The position numbers and the translations under genes are program-made. This document shows positions 5,431 to 8,189 of a DNA stretch of 8,189 nucleotides, piece after piece (the stretch's first letter is position 1; the number at the start of each line of letters is the position of its first letter). The DNA comes from Elusimicrobiota bacterium (GTDB lineage: Bacteria; Elusimicrobiota; Elusimicrobia; Elusimicrobiales; Elusimicrobiaceae), in contig JAIRLH010000153.1 in assembly GCA_031259485.1 (NCBI GenBank), positions 1 through 8,189 of the forward strand, written 5' to 3'. Under the pieces are notes generated by a model. It worked only from the letters and a program-made list of their open reading frames with translations, was not told where the DNA came from and searched no databases.

Positions 5431-7149
5431 ATGCGTAATGAGGCCGAAAGCCCTTTAGTTTACACCCGCAGCGCGCATTGCAGGGATTGTTATAAATGCC
5501 TGCGCAACTGTCCGGTATCGTGCATAAGCATGAATGACGGGCAGGCGCAGGTATTGAACCAAAACTGCATAGCCTGCGGCGCGTGCATACGCAACTGTCC
5601 GCAGCATGCAAAGCGGTATTTAAGCAGTATCTTTGCCGTTGAAAGACTGTTGCAGGATAAAAGCCGAAAGACTGCGGCAACAATTGCGCCGTCTTTTGCC
5701 GCGAGCCTAGAGCTCTGGCAGCAGCGGCGCATGGCGAGCGCCTTGCGCAAGCTGGGCTTTGATTATGTGTTTGAGACGGCGTGCGGCGCCTATTACACCG
5801 CGCAGGAATCGTTGAAGCATATAACGGACTTTTCAAGGGCTTATATACATTCTTCCTGTCCCGCGGTAATAAATTATATAACCAAATATAAGCCTGACCT
5901 TGCGTTGAGAATCGCGCCCGTGGTATCGCCCATGATAGGCCACGCAAGGTTGCTCAAGGGCGAACTGGGACGGGATATAAATATAGTTTTTATCGGCCCG
6001 TGCGTGGCAAAAAAAGACGAAATCCTGCGGCGGGAATACGTCGGGCTGGTCGCCGCCGCGCTTACTTTTGAAGAGCTTTTCAAAATGCTCAAAGCCCGAG
6101 GCATAGCTCTTAAGAACTGCGACGAAACGCCTTTTGACAAACCCTCTTTCTACAAATCCCAGTACTATCCTCTGCCGGGCGGCATTTTAAAAACGCTTGA
6201 CGCGGAAAATAAGGATTTGCCTAAAAAAATCTTATGCATAGACGGGCCCGCAAACGTCAAAAACGCGCTGGATAATTTTGAAGCGCAAAACTGCGATATA
6301 GAGCTGATGTGGTGCGAGGACGGCTGCCTTAACGGCCCGCTGAGCCTTGAAGACAATATAATAAAAAAGCGCGCGAATATAGAAGAATACGCGCGCTCAA
6401 ACAAAACCCCCGCCGAACCCGCGCCCAAGCCGGCCGGCATTGATTTGAGCAATAAATTCGCGCCGCGCCCTATAAACGCGCCGCATTACGCCGAGGCGGA
6501 AATTGAGCACATGCTCAAGCTCATGGATAAGGAAAAGGAGGCCGACCGCCTCAACTGCGGCGGGTGCGGGTATCCCTCGTGCAGGGATAAGGCGGTGGCA
6601 AACCTAAGCGGCTATGCGCAGAAGGAAATGTGCATGCCCTATCTGCGCCGCCGGCTCAACAATATAAACAACGCGGTTATAGACAGTATGCCCGGCGGTA
6701 TCGTGATACTGGACTATAAATTCAACATATCGCAGACTAACGCGCGTTTTAACGAAATGTTTAGATGTTCTCCTTCAATCGTCGGGGAAAACATTTCGCT
6801 CATTACCGACGTGCACCCTTTTGAGCTCGTCCTCTCCGGCGAGCAGCGCGAAATTAACTGGCTGACGGAATACCCGCAGTATAACCTCAAGTGCCGCTTC
6901 ATCGTATACGATATTAAAGACACAAACCAGCTTGTGGGCATTTTCATACCCATATTAAACGCGCAGGAGCTGGCGCAGCTGAAGTCCTCCATGAAAATGA
7001 AGGCGCTTGACAAAGCGCGAGAGCTCCTCAAACACCAGATTGAGACGAGCCAGCAAATCGCGAAATATCTTGGCGACAGCACGGCCCAGTCGCAGGACAT
7101 TGTGAATCAGATTGCGCGGATAACCTCCCAAACGGACGAAGACGAGTAA
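5431..7149 (+). CDS. hydS: Putative H2-sensing [FeFe]-hydrogenase HydS with Fe-S and PAS-like domains
   Basis: HydS is a divergent hydrogenase-like protein thought to sense H2 rather than turn it over; it is cytosolic with no signal peptide. The 572 residues contain a 2[4Fe-4S] domain (C17/C20/C23/C27, C46/C49/C52/C56), an H-domain with SSCPAV (141-146), GPCVAKK (189-195) and CEDGC (295-299) giving H-cluster ligands C143, C191, C295 and C299, a linker (about 325-350) rich in Pro and Ala, a four-cysteine Fe-S domain (C376, C379, C384, C401), a PAS-like domain (about 411-508) and a C-terminal helix (about 511-565). The relay cysteine of HydA is replaced by S142. The N-terminal [2Fe-2S] and C-terminal thioredoxin domains of HydA are absent. 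The domain order matches described group C sensory hydrogenases. The gene starts 20 bases after hydA and ends exactly at the phosphatase start codon. Confidence 0.9.
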   Translation: MRNEAESPLVYTRSAHCRDCYKCLRNCPVSCISMNDGQAQVLNQNCIACGACIRNCPQHAKRYLSSIFAVERLLQDKSRKTAATIAPSFAASLELWQQRRMASALRKLGFDYVFETACGAYYTAQESLKHITDFSRAYIHSSCPAVINYITKYKPDLALRIAPVVSPMIGHARLLKGELGRDINIVFIGPCVAKKDEILRREYVGLVAAALTFEELFKMLKARGIALKNCDETPFDKPSFYKSQYYPLPGGILKTLDAENKDLPKKILCIDGPANVKNALDNFEAQNCDIELMWCEDGCLNGPLSLEDNIIKKRANIEEYARSNKTPAEPAPKPAGIDLSNKFAPRPINAPHYAEAEIEHMLKLMDKEKEADRLNCGGCGYPSCRDKAVANLSGYAQKEMCMPYLRRRLNNINNAVIDSMPGGIVILDYKFNISQTNARFNEMFRCSPSIVGENISLITDVHPFELVLSGEQREINWLTEYPQYNLKCRFIVYDIKDTNQLVGIFIPILNAQELAQLKSSMKMKALDKARELLKHQIETSQQIAKYLGDSTAQSQDIVNQIARITSQTDEDE

Positions 7150-8189
7150 ATGCAATATATCCAGACAACGGGTTTCCTTTACAACAAGGAGGGTTATGAC
7201 ACCTGCGGCGACCATATAATAATCCGCCGCGGAAGGGAAAATACTTTTATAATCGTGATGGACGGCATAGGCAGCGGCCCGCGCGCCAATATCTGCGCGC
7301 AGATGTTCGGCGGCGCGCTTATTACGCTGCTGGAAAAGGGGTATTCGCTTTTAGAATCGTGCCGGCTGACAATGGAAAGTATTAAAGCCGGCCGTAAACA
7401 GGGCAATTTTGCCGCCTTCAGCGCGGCCGCAGTGCTAAATAGCGGCTACGCGCAGATTATCAGCTACGAGGCTCCTGTTCCGGTTTTTATCAACGACGGC
7501 TATGCCTACTCGCCGCAGACTATCGTGCACAAAGCCGGCGGCGAAAATCTGATAGAGACGGATTGTACCCTCGGCCCGGGCCGCGCTTTGGTTATGTTCA
7601 GCGACGGCGTTTCGCAGGCGGGCGTGGGACGCGGCTTCGGCTACGGGCTGGGCGTGCAGGGCGCGGCGGATAAGCTCAATGATATTTACGCCCGAGGCGG
7701 CGCGGGCGCGCAGGCCGCAAAAGATTTGCTTGAATACTGCAAACAAATTTCCGGCGGCAGGTGGGAGGATGACACATCGCTTGTCTTCGTGCAAACGCGC
7801 CCCGCGATTAATGCCGATATTTTAAGCGGCCCGCCCTCCAATAAAGACATGGATGCGCGCTTTGTTGAGGACTTCCGAAAAGGCCGCGGCTTTAAGATTG
7901 TCTGCGGTTCCACCACGCTGGATATTTACGCGCGCCACAGCAATGTGAAAACAGATCCCGTGCGCAATGCCGGCCCGTTTGAGGCGCCTACATATAAAGT
8001 GCCCGGCGTAGATTTCGCTTCCGAAGGCGCGCTTATGCTTAACCAGCTTTATAATCTGTACGAGCTTGACCCCAAAGTCTTGGACAGTTCCTCGCCGGTG
8101 GCGCGGCTTAAAGAGCTGTTGGATAACTGTGACAAGATAAATTTTTATATCGGCCGCGCAGATAATCCCGCGCAGAACGAGAGCATGAT
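7150..8189 (+). CDS. SpoIIE/PP2C-like serine/threonine phosphatase, 3' end outside window
   Basis: This is probably the output partner of HydS, a metal-dependent protein phosphatase. The 346 visible codons contain a SpoIIE-like domain (about 8-216) with CGDH (19-22), MDGIGSGPRAN (37-47), FSDGVSQ (150-156) and WEDDTSLVF (205-213). Acidic residues D21, D38, D152 and D207/D208 sit where PP2C-type enzymes bind Mn2+/Mg2+. A second domain of unknown function follows (about 245 on), with IVCGSTT (250-256), VDFASEGAL (287-295) and INFYIGRADNP (330-340); I recall similar C-terminal regions in phosphatases beside hydS genes. No membrane segment or kinase domain is visible. The start ATG directly follows the hydS stop (TAAATG) with no strong Shine-Dalgarno, implying translation coupled to hydS. 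The reading frame is open at the window edge, so the natural C-terminus is not seen. Confidence 0.88.
   Translation, partial: MQYIQTTGFLYNKEGYDTCGDHIIIRRGRENTFIIVMDGIGSGPRANICAQMFGGALITLLEKGYSLLESCRLTMESIKAGRKQGNFAAFSAAAVLNSGYAQIISYEAPVPVFINDGYAYSPQTIVHKAGGENLIETDCTLGPGRALVMFSDGVSQAGVGRGFGYGLGVQGAADKLNDIYARGGAGAQAAKDLLEYCKQISGGRWEDDTSLVFVQTRPAINADILSGPPSNKDMDARFVEDFRKGRGFKIVCGSTTLDIYARHSNVKTDPVRNAGPFEAPTYKVPGVDFASEGALMLNQLYNLYELDPKVLDSSSPVARLKELLDNCDKINFYIGRADNPAQNESM

Noticed and set aside
1..8189. CRISPR arrays, tRNA or rRNA genes, insertion sequences, phage genes
   Set aside because: No spaced repeats, RNA gene signatures, transposase-like frames or terminal repeats were found; the genes form one continuous metabolic operon.

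Overview
The window holds one compact, co-directional (+ strand) hydrogen-metabolism operon from a strictly anaerobic, fermentative bacterium. The order is rex - hydC - hydB - hydA - hydS - SpoIIE/PP2C-like phosphatase, and the last gene runs off the right edge. Coding DNA is moderately GC-rich with many GCG, CGC and GGC codons. The first 240 bases are clearly more AT-rich. The gene order and composition would fit a gut-type anaerobe such as an Elusimicrobiota member, but the sequence cannot settle the taxon and other hydrogen-forming fermenters (Thermotogae-, Firmicutes- or spirochaete-like) remain possible.

Bases 1-319 carry control DNA. A near-consensus sigma-70 promoter (TTGACA, 17-base spacer, TAAAAT) lies at 161-189. 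A perfect 20-base palindrome at 193-212, with the 18-base architecture of a Rex operator, sits on the predicted start of transcription. A second inverted repeat overlaps the -35 box. The predicted leader is about 124 nt long and ends in a hairpin directly before the rex ribosome binding site. A weak open frame (3-140) might be the tail of an upstream gene.

Bases 320-5410 encode Rex, a NAD(H)-sensing repressor, and then the three subunits of an NADH- and ferredoxin-dependent, probably electron-bifurcating, [FeFe]-hydrogenase. HydC is the NuoE-like [2Fe-2S] subunit. HydB is the NuoF-like FMN/NADH subunit, with an N-terminal thioredoxin-like [2Fe-2S] domain and a C-terminal 2[4Fe-4S] domain. HydA is the catalytic H-cluster subunit, with a C-terminal [2Fe-2S] domain. 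The complex would make H2 from NADH plus reduced ferredoxin and regenerate NAD+ during fermentation.

Bases 5431-8189 encode a likely hydrogen-sensing arm. HydS is a divergent [FeFe]-hydrogenase fused to a four-cysteine Fe-S domain, a PAS-like domain and a C-terminal helix. By eye it keeps the four H-cluster cysteines but has lost the proton-path residues. Its stop codon abuts the start of a SpoIIE/PP2C-like serine/threonine phosphatase with an extra C-terminal domain. The operon therefore seems to combine a redox (NADH) sensor, the enzyme, and a predicted H2 sensor with a phosphatase output. A GC-rich hairpin at the hydA/hydS junction may set the ratio of enzyme to sensor.
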